Origin: an uncultured Ruminococcus sp.
GTDB taxonomy: Bacteria > Bacillota > Clostridia > Oscillospirales > Acutalibacteraceae
DNA: 34,548 nucleotides
Direction: 5' to 3'
NCBI GenBank assembly: GCA_905234535.1
Contig: CAJOII010000015.1
Span: forward strand, 1-34,548
Below, piece by piece: positions 1-7,618 of this stretch (its first letter is position 1; each line of letters begins with the position of its first letter). The translations under genes were made by a program, and so were the position numbers. Under the pieces are notes generated by a model. The model was not told the DNA's origin, ran no database searches, and saw only the letters and a program-made list of their open reading frames with translations.

Positions 1-27
1 CCTGCTTTGTTCACCGTGTGTTCCCAT
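1..27 (-). CDS. 5' end of an unidentified leftward gene (partial)
   Basis: On the minus strand an ATG at 27-25 follows a good ribosome binding site (AGGAGA, 42-37) with 9-base spacing, and a TATAAT -10-like hexamer lies at 89-84. Only nine codons (MGTHGEQSR) are inside the window, so the product cannot be named. The gene would follow the uracil-DNA glycosylase gene in the same direction, with about 80 bases between them. The call rests only on start signals. Confidence 0.4.
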
Positions 28-97
28 TTGAAGTCATCTCCTCTTTTTCATTCTACCATTATTAACTTCAAATGTACACTTTTATTATACAGGTTCA

Positions 98-120
98 CTG
101 CATTATGAATTATGAATTTT
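98..120. repeat. short phrase repeat (ATTATGA units)
   Basis: The unit ATTATGA occurs twice in tandem (CATTATGAATTATGAATT) just past the uracil-DNA glycosylase stop codon. It resembles the other short, imperfect phrase repeats in this window (7292-7322, 12890-12932, 30214-30287) in being intergenic and having a period of about 7-8 bases. Confidence 0.4.
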
Positions 121-697
121 CGGTGGAGTACACCTCCGGGCAGACCTCATTGATCTTCTCCCTGAGACCTATAAAATCGCGGAACGCCTCTTCGGTCTGA
201 TTCGGATTTCTCAGGATCGCGGCGGGGTGGAACATCGGCATCATCCAGATGCCCTTTGTATAGGTCCAGATACCGTGTTCACGGGTGATCCGAAGCTGCG
301 GGTTGATCAGCTTCATCCCCGCGATCCTGCCTAAGGCGACGATGATCTTCGGTCTCAGCAGCCTCGTCTGCGCGCGCAGATAGCCGATACAGGCGGTCTG
401 CTCGTCTTCTTCGGGGTCGCGGTTGTGGGGAGGGCGGCATTTGACGATATTCGTGATGTAGATATTCTTGTGCCGATCGAGATCGACGGCGTAGAGCATC
501 TTGTCAAGCAGCTGACCCGCTCTGCCGACGAAGGGCTCTCCCTTGAGATCCTCCTGTTCGCCGGGGCCCTCTCCGATGAACATCACCTTCGCGTTCGGAT
601 TGCCGACGCCGAAGACGACATTCGTTCTGCCTTCACAGAGCTTGCAGTTTTGGCAGGATAAGCACTCTGTTCTCAGTTCGTTCAAGTTGTTGTACAT
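110..697 (-). CDS. Uracil-DNA glycosylase, family 4 (Fe-S type)
   Basis: Removes uracil from DNA, formed by cytosine deamination or dUMP incorporation, starting base excision repair. The 195-residue length is normal for family 4. The N-terminal motif [20 protein letters not shown] (residues 42-61) is the family active-site/phosphate-binding region, and the C-terminal HPAA motif (about residues 157-160) is the second active-site segment. Family 4 enzymes carry a 4Fe-4S cluster; the expected ligands are C18, C21, C87 and C103. Extra cysteines at 12 and 15 lie just upstream of the first pair. The start ATG follows AGGTGA with short spacing. It is divergent from the PduL gene. Family assignment is firm; the older annotation 'phage SPO1 DNA polymerase-related protein' refers to the same family. 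Confidence 0.93.
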   Translation of the reverse strand: MYNNLNELRTECLSCQNCKLCEGRTNVVFGVGNPNAKVMFIGEGPGEQEDLKGEPFVGRAGQLLDKMLYAVDLDRHKNIYITNIVKCRPPHNRDPEEDEQTACIGYLRAQTRLLRPKIIVALGRIAGMKLINPQLRITREHGIWTYTKGIWMMPMFHPAAILRNPNQTEEAFRDFIGLREKINEVCPEVYSTENS

Positions 698-712
698 ATT
701 TTCACCTGTCTA

Positions 713-741
713 TTGAAATTTGTTGCCGTTTGTTGTAAAAT
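713..741 (+). promoter_or_regulatory. Sigma-A type promoter for the PduL gene
   Basis: TTGAAA (713-718), 17-base spacer, TAAAAT (736-741), each one base from consensus. It lies about 85 bases upstream of the PduL start in the divergent intergenic region. Confidence 0.6.
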
Positions 742-826
742 AGAAATGATAGGGATTTGCGCCGTTTCTCTTTGTCTGAGGTTGACTGATCCCTCAACGA
801 TTTCTATGATATAGGTGGTTAAGATT

Positions 827-1396
827 ATGAAGAAAATTATGGTAGAAACATCCGCTCATCATCTGCATGTGACCGCAGATACATTCGCTACCCTCTACGG
901 CGAGGGCGCGAGTTTGACCAACAAGAAGGATCTCTCTCAGCCCGGACAGTTTGCCTGCGCCGAGAAGGTGACCGTTGTCGGTCCCAAGGGTGAGATCACG
1001 ATGTCTATCTTAGGCCCATTCCGCAAAGAGGATCAGGTTGAGATCTCGATGACCGAGACCAGAAAGCTCGGCGTTGTCGGCGTGATCCGCGAGTCGGGCG
1101 ATCTCTCCGGTACCCCGGGCTGCAAGCTCGTCGGCCCCAAGGGCGAGGTCGAGATCGATCACGGTGTGATTGTCGCGAAGCGTCATATGCATATGACTCC
1201 CGAGTCTGCCGCTGAGTACGGTGTAGAGGACAAGGAGATCGTCAAGGTCGCTGTCGGCGATAACGGCAGAAAGGTCATCTTCGACGATGTCATCGTCCGT
1301 GTCTCTCCCTCTTACGCTCCCGCGGTCCATCTCGATACCGACGAGGCGAACGCCGCCGGTCTGATGGGCACCGTAGACGGCGAGATCCTGAAATAA
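827..1396 (+). CDS. pduL: Phosphate propanoyltransferase / phosphotransacetylase, PduL type
   Basis: Exchanges the acyl group of acetyl- or propanoyl-CoA with phosphate, giving acyl phosphate for ATP formation by acetate kinase; in fermenters without Pta it can be the main phosphotransacetylase. The protein has the two PduL beta-barrel repeats with metal-binding histidines in SAHHLHVT near the N-terminus and KRHMHMT in the middle, plus the conserved APAVHLDTDEANAA near the C-terminus. I place the start at ATG 827, preceded by AGGTGG with 8-base spacing, rather than GTG 815, giving 189 residues. It begins almost at the first barrel, with no obvious N-terminal microcompartment-targeting helix, and no shell genes are near, so a cytosolic housekeeping role is likely (inference). 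A terminator follows directly, so it is monocistronic. Confidence 0.9.
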   Translation: MKKIMVETSAHHLHVTADTFATLYGEGASLTNKKDLSQPGQFACAEKVTVVGPKGEITMSILGPFRKEDQVEISMTETRKLGVVGVIRESGDLSGTPGCKLVGPKGEVEIDHGVIVAKRHMHMTPESAAEYGVEDKEIVKVAVGDNGRKVIFDDVIVRVSPSYAPAVHLDTDEANAAGLMGTVDGEILK

Positions 1397-1408
1397 GCAC
1401 ATCCCCAG

Positions 1409-1433
1409 AGCGCTCCGAAAGGGGCGCTTTTTC
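1409..1433 (+). terminator. Rho-independent terminator of pduL
   Basis: AGCGCTCC / GAAA loop / GGGGCGCT with one G-U pair, followed directly by a run of T, 12 bases past the PduL stop. Confidence 0.85.
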
Positions 1434-1446
1434 TATATAAACTGTT

Positions 1447-1478
1447 ATTGCGCGGGTCACACGGTGACCCGCGGCAAT
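1447..1478. repeat. Strong GC-rich hairpin in the pduL-GH31 gap
   Basis: ATTGC and GCGGGTCAC pair with GTGACCCGC and GCAAT around an ACG loop, giving 14 base pairs with one bulged G (1473). It has no T run on either side, so it is not a classical terminator. It lies between two convergent genes and could be a dispersed hairpin repeat or an mRNA 3'-end stabiliser. Confidence 0.55.
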
Positions 1479-1537
1479 CCCCCTGTCGTTAATTCCGTTT
1501 TATGATAACATCCCTATGCAGACGGTAGTGGGAGGAT

Positions 1538-1566
1538 GGGGATGCCCTCTGGGGCTCAGAATGACA
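1538..1566 (-). repeat. Probable dispersed repeat overlapping the GH31 stop codon
   Basis: On the minus strand this reads CTGTCATTCTGAG followed by CCCCAGAGGGCATCCC. The core TGTCATTCTGAGC resembles a short intergenic repeat I recall from many Firmicutes genomes. Here it encodes the last residues and the TGA stop of the GH31 gene. The assignment is from memory of such repeats and was not searched. Confidence 0.4.
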
Positions 1567-3553
1567 GCTCGTTGGATTTTTTGATGGTTTTTACACTGTC
1601 AAGTGTGACATCTAAGCTCTCTCCGTCATCTTGGTAGAGCGTGTACCGATCGGATGAGCCGATCAGGCGCAGCGTGGCGTAGTCGATGCTCTGAGTGTTC
1701 TCGGCGGGGTCACAGAGCGGGATCGCGTATCCCTTCTTGATGAAGAAGACCACATCGCCGAGGGGGACGGAGATATAGTGATGTCCCTTGTTTAATTCTT
1801 CTGTAGAAATTTCACCGCCGCTCATCCTGACCTGTGTCATCTCCTCGGGCAGATAGACGACCCTGCCGCCGGCGTTCTGCGTATAGACCGGCGCGATCAT
1901 CAGCGATTCACCGACCATCAGCTGATCTTCTACTTCTCCTGCGATCGGATCGTCCTCATAGTCGAACGACAGCGGGCGGAAGTACATATCATCTGTCAGC
2001 GCCGCCTTCATAAACTCCGAGTACAGATACGGGATCAGGCGGTACCTCAGCGTGATGATATGGCGGAATATTTCGGTCTCCCCAAAGGCGAATGCCTCCT
2101 GATGTCTTGTGCCCACCGCCGAGTGGTTACGCATCAGCGGGGTGAAAACGGCGAACGAGAGCCAGCGGATCAGAAGGTCGCGGGTGCAGTTGCCGCCGAA
2201 GCCCCCGATATCGGAGCCTGAGTATAAGAATCCGCACATATTCAAAGACGGCATCTGCTTCATGCTCTGTAGGATATGCGACCACCACGCGTGGTTGTCG
2301 CCTGTCCAGATACCGCCGTATCGGTGAGCGCCGATATAAGACGCGCGCGAGAAGAGCAGCGTGCGCTTGCCGCCTCTGATGCTTTTCAGCGCGTCTGACG
2401 CTGAGCGGGTCATCTGATAGCCGTAGAGGTTGTGCACCCGATCGTGTCTGAGTTTTCCCGATGGGGTGTTGTGATAAAAGGCGCGGTAGTCGTCGATTGA
2501 GTTTGAGAGCTTGCCTAAGACATCTCTCAGTGAGAAGAAGTCGAAGATGCCCAAGTTCTTTCCTTCGAACTCCTTGAGCTTGAGGAAGGCTTCTTTGAGT
2601 CGTTTGTCCGAGTAGAAGAGCGCGGGCTCGTTCATATCGTTCCAGAAGCCGTCGATCCCCATATCGGTGAGGGTTTTGTACTGTTCGCCGAACCATCTTC
2701 TCGCGTCAGCGTTCAAAAAGTCGGGCAGTACCGAGAGCCCCGGCCAGACCGCGGTGAGAAAGTCCTCACCGTCCGCGTCCTTACAGAAATACCCCTTCTC
2801 CTTACCCTCGTCGTAGACGGAGTAGCCCTCTCTGACCTTGACGGCGGCGTCGATGATCGGGACGAGATGCACGCCGTTCGACCTCATATAGCCGCTCAAA
2901 TTCTTCAGATCCGGGAACCGCTCGCGGCTGACGGTGAAGTCCTGAAAATCCTCCATATAGTCGATATCGAGATAGACCATGTCGATCGGGATGCCCGCTT
3001 CCTTATGCCTGAGGAACACTGTCTTGATATCGTCTTCGCTGACATATCCCCAGCGGCTCTGACCGTATCCGAACGCGAAGAAGGGCGGAAGATACGCTCT
3101 CCCGATCAGCGAGCGGAACTCTCTGACGATCTCTCTGAGCGAGCCGCCGGTGACGATGTAAAGATCGAGGCGGTCTTCCTCGGGGTTGACGGTGATCAGG
3201 TCGCTCTCGCTGTAGCCGATGTCGAAGGTGATCTTCGCGGGATAGTCGAAGAAGGCGAGAAAGCGATCATCCCTACCGCTGTCGACAAGGATGAAGTTGT
3301 GCGCGCCGTAGAGCGAGGTCTTCTCCTCAGTGTGGACGGGATCATCCGAGCAGAAGCTAATGTACTGCCATCCCCGCTTGTTGATGCCCCTGATCGCTTC
3401 TCCGAGGCCGTAGACGCGGGTCGTATCCTTCATATGACAGATATATTTGCCGTCGGTATGCTCAAAAAAGGGCAGGGGAGAATCCTCGGCGGGGATCCTT
3501 AAGACGACCGCCTCGGTGTCGATATACGGCGAAAAGCTCCATTTCTGTATCAT
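1556..3553 (-). CDS. Glycoside hydrolase family 31, alpha-glucosidase-like
   Basis: Retaining alpha-glycosidase, probably acting on alpha-glucosides or related oligosaccharides inside the cell: no signal peptide is visible at the N-terminus (MIQKWSFSPYIDTEAVV). The 665 residues contain an N-terminal beta-sandwich (about 1-150), a TIM barrel with YGQSRWGYVSEDD (163-175) and the YLDIDYM strand, the catalytic nucleophile D306 in GFWNDMNEP, the acid/base D419 in WTGDN, and C-terminal beta domains. The start ATG follows GGGAGG. It is a single gene with no sugar transporter or regulator beside it, so the substrate cannot be inferred from context. The last residues (NELSF) and stop appear to come from a dispersed repeat. 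Alpha-xylosidase is an alternative within the family. Confidence 0.9.
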   Translation of the reverse strand: MIQKWSFSPYIDTEAVVLRIPAEDSPLPFFEHTDGKYICHMKDTTRVYGLGEAIRGINKRGWQYISFCSDDPVHTEEKTSLYGAHNFILVDSGRDDRFLAFFDYPAKITFDIGYSESDLITVNPEEDRLDLYIVTGGSLREIVREFRSLIGRAYLPPFFAFGYGQSRWGYVSEDDIKTVFLRHKEAGIPIDMVYLDIDYMEDFQDFTVSRERFPDLKNLSGYMRSNGVHLVPIIDAAVKVREGYSVYDEGKEKGYFCKDADGEDFLTAVWPGLSVLPDFLNADARRWFGEQYKTLTDMGIDGFWNDMNEPALFYSDKRLKEAFLKLKEFEGKNLGIFDFFSLRDVLGKLSNSIDDYRAFYHNTPSGKLRHDRVHNLYGYQMTRSASDALKSIRGGKRTLLFSRASYIGAHRYGGIWTGDNHAWWSHILQSMKQMPSLNMCGFLYSGSDIGGFGGNCTRDLLIRWLSFAVFTPLMRNHSAVGTRHQEAFAFGETEIFRHIITLRYRLIPYLYSEFMKAALTDDMYFRPLSFDYEDDPIAGEVEDQLMVGESLMIAPVYTQNAGGRVVYLPEEMTQVRMSGGEISTEELNKGHHYISVPLGDVVFFIKKGYAIPLCDPAENTQSIDYATLRLIGSSDRYTLYQDDGESLDVTLDSVKTIKKSNELSF

Positions 3554-3576
3554 AATACCCTCCCATCAGACTTCTA

Positions 3577-3604
3577 TTGATTTTTTGAGAAAAATATGTA
3601 TAAT
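3577..3604 (+). promoter_or_regulatory. Promoter of the DegV gene
   Basis: TTGATT (3577-3582), 16-base spacer, perfect TATAAT (3599-3604), 57 bases upstream of the DegV start, in the divergent GH31/DegV gap. Confidence 0.65.
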
Positions 3605-3661
3605 AGATGATATCAGTATAGCATTTCAAATGATAAATCTCAATACTATGGGGGTAGAAAA

Positions 3662-4522
3662 ATGAGCAACAAAGTGATTATTACCGCAGACTGCACCTGC
3701 GATCTGAACAAGGATCTCTCCACCCGCTATGATATCCATGAGATGCCGCTGCACATCGTGATCGGCGGCAAGACCTATGAGGACTGGAAGACCATCACTC
3801 CCGAGGAGCTGTATGATATCTTCTACAAGACCAAGGAACTGCCCCATACCACCGCGGTATCGGTCGGTGAGTATACGGACTTCTTCCAGCAGTTTGTGGA
3901 TGAGGGATATGATGTCGTGCATATCAGCTTAGGCTCAAAGCTCTCTGTCACCCATCAGAGCTCCTCTCTTGCCGCGCAGGAATTTGACGGCAGAGTGTTC
4001 TCCGTAGACTCCTGCTCTCTCTCTACCGGTTCGGGACTTCTGGTCATCAAGGCCGCCGAGCTCAGGGATCAGGGAAAATCTGCCAAGGAGATCGCCGAGA
4101 AGATCCGCTCCATGACCACCAAGTCTCACGCGTCGTTCGTGCTCGACCGTCTCGACTTTATGAGAGCGGGCGGCAGATGCTCGACCGTTGCGATGCTCGG
4201 CGCGAATATGCTCTCCTTAAAGCCCTCGATCGAAGTCGTCAACACCGACGGCGGCGCGATGACTGTGGGCAAGAAGTACAGAGGAAAGTATGATAAGGTA
4301 CTCCTGCAGTATATGGAGGACACCATCGGAAAGTACGACAACATCGACCACGACAGAGTGTTCATCACTCACGCCGGCGCGAAGGAAGAATATGTGCAGG
4401 CAGTGTATGAAGCGCTGAAGGCGAAGAAGATCTTCGACGAGATCTTCATTACCCGCGCGTCGTGTACCATTTCGTCCCACTGCGGGCCGAACACCTTAGG
4501 CGTGCTCTTCATGACCAAATGA
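3662..4522 (+). CDS. DegV family protein (fatty-acid-binding, FakB-like)
   Basis: DegV proteins bind a single fatty acid; characterised members (FakB) present exogenous fatty acids to the kinase FakA, producing acyl phosphate for phospholipid synthesis. The 286-residue protein starts with the family opening VIITADCTCDLNKDL, has the conserved mid-region VFSVDSCSLSTGSGLLV (DSxxxSxGxG type), and the RLDFMRAGGR segment. ATG 3662 follows a G-rich site (GGGGGT). It stands alone with its own promoter and a hairpin terminator. No FakA-like kinase is in the window, so its partner must be elsewhere; the exact ligand is unknown. Confidence 0.92.
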   Translation: MSNKVIITADCTCDLNKDLSTRYDIHEMPLHIVIGGKTYEDWKTITPEELYDIFYKTKELPHTTAVSVGEYTDFFQQFVDEGYDVVHISLGSKLSVTHQSSSLAAQEFDGRVFSVDSCSLSTGSGLLVIKAAELRDQGKSAKEIAEKIRSMTTKSHASFVLDRLDFMRAGGRCSTVAMLGANMLSLKPSIEVVNTDGGAMTVGKKYRGKYDKVLLQYMEDTIGKYDNIDHDRVFITHAGAKEEYVQAVYEALKAKKIFDEIFITRASCTISSHCGPNTLGVLFMTK

Positions 4523-4537
4523 TCTGATATAAAAATC

Positions 4538-4566
4538 ACAGCCATCCTGGATTTCAGGATGGCTGT
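4538..4566. terminator. Bidirectional terminator between degV and hydF
   Basis: A perfect 12-base-pair stem, ACAGCCATCCTG / GATTT / CAGGATGGCTGT, sits between two converging genes. On the minus strand it is followed by GATTTTTA, a good T run for hydF; on the plus strand the tail is weaker (CTTGCGTTT). Confidence 0.88.
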
Positions 4567-4573
4567 CTTGCGT

Positions 4574-5761
4574 TTATAGGATATTTTCGAACGGCTTTAA
4601 GGCTCTGTTAAGGATATGGTGCATTTGAGCGATCGCCATGCCGTAGTTTGTGATCGGGATACCCGCTTCTTCGGCTTTTTTGAGGCGATAGCGCATCTCC
4701 TTTTCGTTGAGCATACAGCCGCCGCAGTGGACGATCAGCTTGTACCTCTCCAGATCCTCGGGATATTCGTTGCCGGAAGAGAATTCATACAGGGGCTTCT
4801 TGCCCGAATAGCTCTCGATCCACGAGGGCATCTTCACCGCGCCGATGTCGTTGCACTGGCGGTGATGGGTACAGCCCTCCGCGATCAGGATGCGGTCGCC
4901 GTCTTCGAGATCATCGAGGGCGAAGGCGCCTTGTAAGAGTGTCTTCAGCTCGCCCTTGTACCTTGCGAAGAGGATCGAGAACGAGGTCAGAGGGATATCG
5001 TCGGGAGTGTCCCTCTGAACCTTTTCGAACGCCTGCGAGTCGGTGATGACGATCGCGGGCTTCTCTTTTAAAGAGGAAAGAGTAGCGCTGAGCTCTTCGC
5101 TCTGACAGCAGATGACCGACTTGTGGTGATCGAGCAGTTCGCGGATGGTCAGCTGCTGCGGCAGGATCAGCCTGCCCTTCGGCGCGCTCTCGTCGATCGG
5201 GATGACGAGGACGGCGAGATCTCCGTCCATGATGTCGACGACGATCTTCTTCTCCTCAGGAAGCGCTTTATTCAAGCGGGCGAGTCGCTCCTTGAGCGTA
5301 TCGATCCCTTCTTTGGTCAGCGCGCTGACATAGAGCGCGTTCTGATCAAGCGGAGGTCTGTCGCTTAACAGGTCGCACTTGTTATACGCGATAAGGTAGG
5401 GGAGGCGTCTCTCGGAGAATTCGCTTAGCAGCGTCTTTTCCGCTTCTCCGACGCCCTCTGCGGCGTCGACTACCAGCACGGCGATGTCCGCTTTTCTGAG
5501 GATCTCGCGGGTCTTCTGCACCCGAAGCTCCCCCAAGGCTCCCTCATCGTCAAAGCCGGGGGTGTCGATGATGACCACAGGCCCTAAGGGGAGCAGCTCC
5601 ATCGCCTTTTTCACGGGGTCGGTGGTGGTTCCCTTAAAGTCAGAGACGACGGAGAGATTCTGGTTTGTGACGGCGTTGACCACGCTCGACTTGCCGGCGT
5701 TTCTTCTGCCAAAGAACGCGATGTGAACTCTGTTTGCGGATACGGTAGTGTTTAGGGACAT
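4574..5761 (-). CDS. hydF: [FeFe]-hydrogenase maturation GTPase HydF
   Basis: Scaffold on which the diiron subcluster of the H-cluster is assembled and from which it is handed to the hydrogenase. The N-terminal GTPase domain shows the P-loop GRRNAGKSS (18-26), DTPGFDDEG (switch II) and NKCD. The C-terminal Fe-S domain has C297-x-H299, then H345-C346-x2-C349 (HCGGC), the HydF cluster signature CxHx(45-53)HCxxC. Length 395 is normal. It begins 11 bases after the hydG stop, so the two are co-transcribed and the terminator at 4538-4566 ends the operon. It acts with HydG and HydE; HydE is not in this window. Confidence 0.96.
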   Translation of the reverse strand: MSLNTTVSANRVHIAFFGRRNAGKSSVVNAVTNQNLSVVSDFKGTTTDPVKKAMELLPLGPVVIIDTPGFDDEGALGELRVQKTREILRKADIAVLVVDAAEGVGEAEKTLLSEFSERRLPYLIAYNKCDLLSDRPPLDQNALYVSALTKEGIDTLKERLARLNKALPEEKKIVVDIMDGDLAVLVIPIDESAPKGRLILPQQLTIRELLDHHKSVICCQSEELSATLSSLKEKPAIVITDSQAFEKVQRDTPDDIPLTSFSILFARYKGELKTLLQGAFALDDLEDGDRILIAEGCTHHRQCNDIGAVKMPSWIESYSGKKPLYEFSSGNEYPEDLERYKLIVHCGGCMLNEKEMRYRLKKAEEAGIPITNYGMAIAQMHHILNRALKPFENIL

Positions 5762-5772
5762 ACGATCACCTA

Positions 5773-7221
5773 TTAAAAACGAAAGTCTCTACGGTTGGAG
5801 TTCTTGATATCTTCGATGTTCTTTTCGGCGATCGCTCTGACCTTCTCCTTCGGGATTCTTTTAAGCTCCTTCTCGATCATCTCGAAGCCGAGCTCCTTGG
5901 TGCGCGGACTTGCGTAGTCGACAAGGTACTCCGAGAGCGTCATCAGGGCGTTCGGATGGCAGCAGTTGAGGATCTGTCCCGACTTGCACAGGCTCATGAA
6001 GCGGTCGCCGGTCCTGCCCTCGCGGTAGCACGCGGTGCAGAAGGACGGGATATGTCCATTTTCCATCAGCCACGCGACGACTTCGTCGAGGGTTCTCTGA
6101 TCAGAGACATCAAACTGCTCTGTATCGTGGGGTCTCTCTTCCTCTGCATAGCCGCCGACCGAGGTGCGCGAGCCGCCCGATACCTGAGAGATACCGAGCC
6201 TTAAAAGCTTTGAGCGTACCTCCTGCGACTCTCTGGTGGAGATGATCATACCGGTATAGGGAACCGCGAGACGGATGCAGGCGGTGATCTTCTCAAAGGT
6301 TTCGTCGTCGATACCGCCGTCAAAGTCGTCGGGGTCGATATCGTCGGCGCGCTTGACGCGCGGCACCGAGATGGTATGCGGGCCGACGCCGTGGACAGCC
6401 TCTAAGTGTTCGGCGTGCATCAGAAGTCCCGCGAACTCATACTTATACAGCTCGAGTCCGAACAGAACGCCTAAGCCGACATCGTCGATGCCGCCCTGCA
6501 TCGCTCTGTCCATCGCCTCGGTGTGATAGTCATAGTCGTGCTTGGGGCCGGTGGGATGGAGAGAAAGATAGCTCTCTTTATGGTAGGTCTCCTGGAAGAG
6601 AATGTAGGTGCCGATACCGGCGTCCTTGAGCTTTTTATAGTTTTCGACCGTGGTCGCGGCAATGTTGACATTCACTCTGCGGATGGCGCCGTTCTTGTGC
6701 TTGATGCTGTAGATGGTGTCGATACACTCTAAGATGTATTCGATCGGGTTGTGCAGCGGATCCTCGCCCGATTCGATCGCGAGGCGCTTGTGACCCATAT
6801 CCTGCAGGGCGATGACCTCTGCCTTGACCTCCTCCTGGGTGAGCTTCTTTCTGGGGATGGTCTTGTTCTTTAAGTGATACGGGCAGTAGACGCAGCCGTT
6901 GACGCAGTAGTTCGAGAGATACAACGGCGCGAAGATGACGATGCGGTTGCCGTAAAACGCGAGCTTGATCTCTTCGGCGATCTCATAGATCCTCTCGGTC
7001 ACCTGAGGGTCGTTACTGGCTAAGAGCACCGATGCCTCTCGGTGAGTAAGGCCGTTGCAGCGGCAGCCGGTAGCGGTTTTGATCGGACGCGCCTTCTCTA
7101 AGATGCTGTTGATCAGCTCCGTATTGTTTTTATTCTGCTCAGCGTATTCGAGTGTGTCGAGGATCTCCTGATGATTGATGAATTCATCGGCGTGGAGAGA
7201 TTTGGGATTATATTTTGCCAT
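5773..7221 (-). CDS. hydG: [FeFe]-hydrogenase maturase HydG (radical SAM tyrosine lyase)
   Basis: Cleaves tyrosine to p-cresol and dehydroglycine, which yields the CO and CN ligands of the hydrogenase H-cluster, delivered as an Fe(CO)(CN) unit. The radical SAM cluster motif is C106-x3-C110-x2-C113 (YCVNGCVYC), and the C-terminal auxiliary cluster motif CX2CX22C is present as C395, C398 and C421. The 482-residue length fits HydG and separates it from ThiH, which lacks this C-terminal motif arrangement. It follows the regulator gene after about 140 bases that hold a phrase repeat, and it is tightly linked to hydF. Confidence 0.97.
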   Translation of the reverse strand: MAKYNPKSLHADEFINHQEILDTLEYAEQNKNNTELINSILEKARPIKTATGCRCNGLTHREASVLLASNDPQVTERIYEIAEEIKLAFYGNRIVIFAPLYLSNYCVNGCVYCPYHLKNKTIPRKKLTQEEVKAEVIALQDMGHKRLAIESGEDPLHNPIEYILECIDTIYSIKHKNGAIRRVNVNIAATTVENYKKLKDAGIGTYILFQETYHKESYLSLHPTGPKHDYDYHTEAMDRAMQGGIDDVGLGVLFGLELYKYEFAGLLMHAEHLEAVHGVGPHTISVPRVKRADDIDPDDFDGGIDDETFEKITACIRLAVPYTGMIISTRESQEVRSKLLRLGISQVSGGSRTSVGGYAEEERPHDTEQFDVSDQRTLDEVVAWLMENGHIPSFCTACYREGRTGDRFMSLCKSGQILNCCHPNALMTLSEYLVDYASPRTKELGFEMIEKELKRIPKEKVRAIAEKNIEDIKNSNRRDFRF

Positions 7222-7291
7222 GATATTGCTCCTTTTTGAGTAATGGGTTTTAAGATGATATCAGATATTGCCGTGCGAAGCACCATTTTTG

Positions 7292-7322
7292 GCTGAGAAC
7301 TGAAAACTGCAAACTGAGAACT
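7292..7322. repeat. Phrase repeat (AACTGAGA/AACTGAAA units)
   Basis: Between the regulator gene and hydG, units of AACTG followed by two or three variable bases repeat four times (GAGAACTG, AAAACTG, CAAACTG, AGAACTT). The same phrase, reverse complemented, is found between nrdD and nrdG (12890-12932). Confidence 0.6.
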
Positions 7323-7360
7323 TCGCCGGATTTTGAAAGATCAATAATAACAGCCGGATC

Positions 7361-7606
7361 CTATATTGCCGCATAAGCTGTCTTGACGCTCACGCCCCCG
7401 AGCTTCCCGATCCTTCCCGATAGGGAAGAGATGCTGTCCTGCGGGGCGTCTACGGCGACGGAGATGATCCGGACGCCTTTCTCCTTATACGGAACGCCCA
7501 TCCTCCCGATGATATAGTCCGAGAAGGACGAGAGCAGCTCGTTGATGGTTTTGGCTGTTGATTCTTCTGAAACGATGATGCTGATGACGGCGACTCGTGT
7601 GTTCAT
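7361..7606 (-). CDS. Iron-only hydrogenase system regulator, TM1266 type (ACT/NikR-like)
   Basis: An 81-residue single-domain protein of the family known as 'iron-only hydrogenase system putative regulator' (TM1266 type), which has a ferredoxin-like, NikR C-terminal-like fold and is found next to Hyd maturation genes. Visible landmarks are the opening RVAVISIIV, the helix with FSDYIIGRMGVPY, and the end strand pair GVRIISVAVDAP ... GVSVKTAY. No DNA-binding domain is visible, so its regulatory role is a family inference. The start ATG follows AGAGGTG. It heads the hydG-hydF operon and is preceded by a folded leader (7619-7749). Confidence 0.88.
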   Translation of the reverse strand: MNTRVAVISIIVSEESTAKTINELLSSFSDYIIGRMGVPYKEKGVRIISVAVDAPQDSISSLSGRIGKLGGVSVKTAYAAI

Positions 7607-7618
7607 ACTTCACCTCTT

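Noticed and set aside
827-1396. Bacterial microcompartment locus around pduL
   Set aside because: No shell proteins or diol/ethanolamine enzymes nearby and no targeting helix on PduL; PduL as a general phosphotransacetylase is simpler.
2867-3502. 211-codon plus-strand frame opposite GH31, and similar long antisense frames at 13929-14582 (nrdD) and 31705-32265 (uvrA)
   Set aside because: All are shadows of well-supported genes, a by-product of third-position GC bias; none has a plausible start signal or family.
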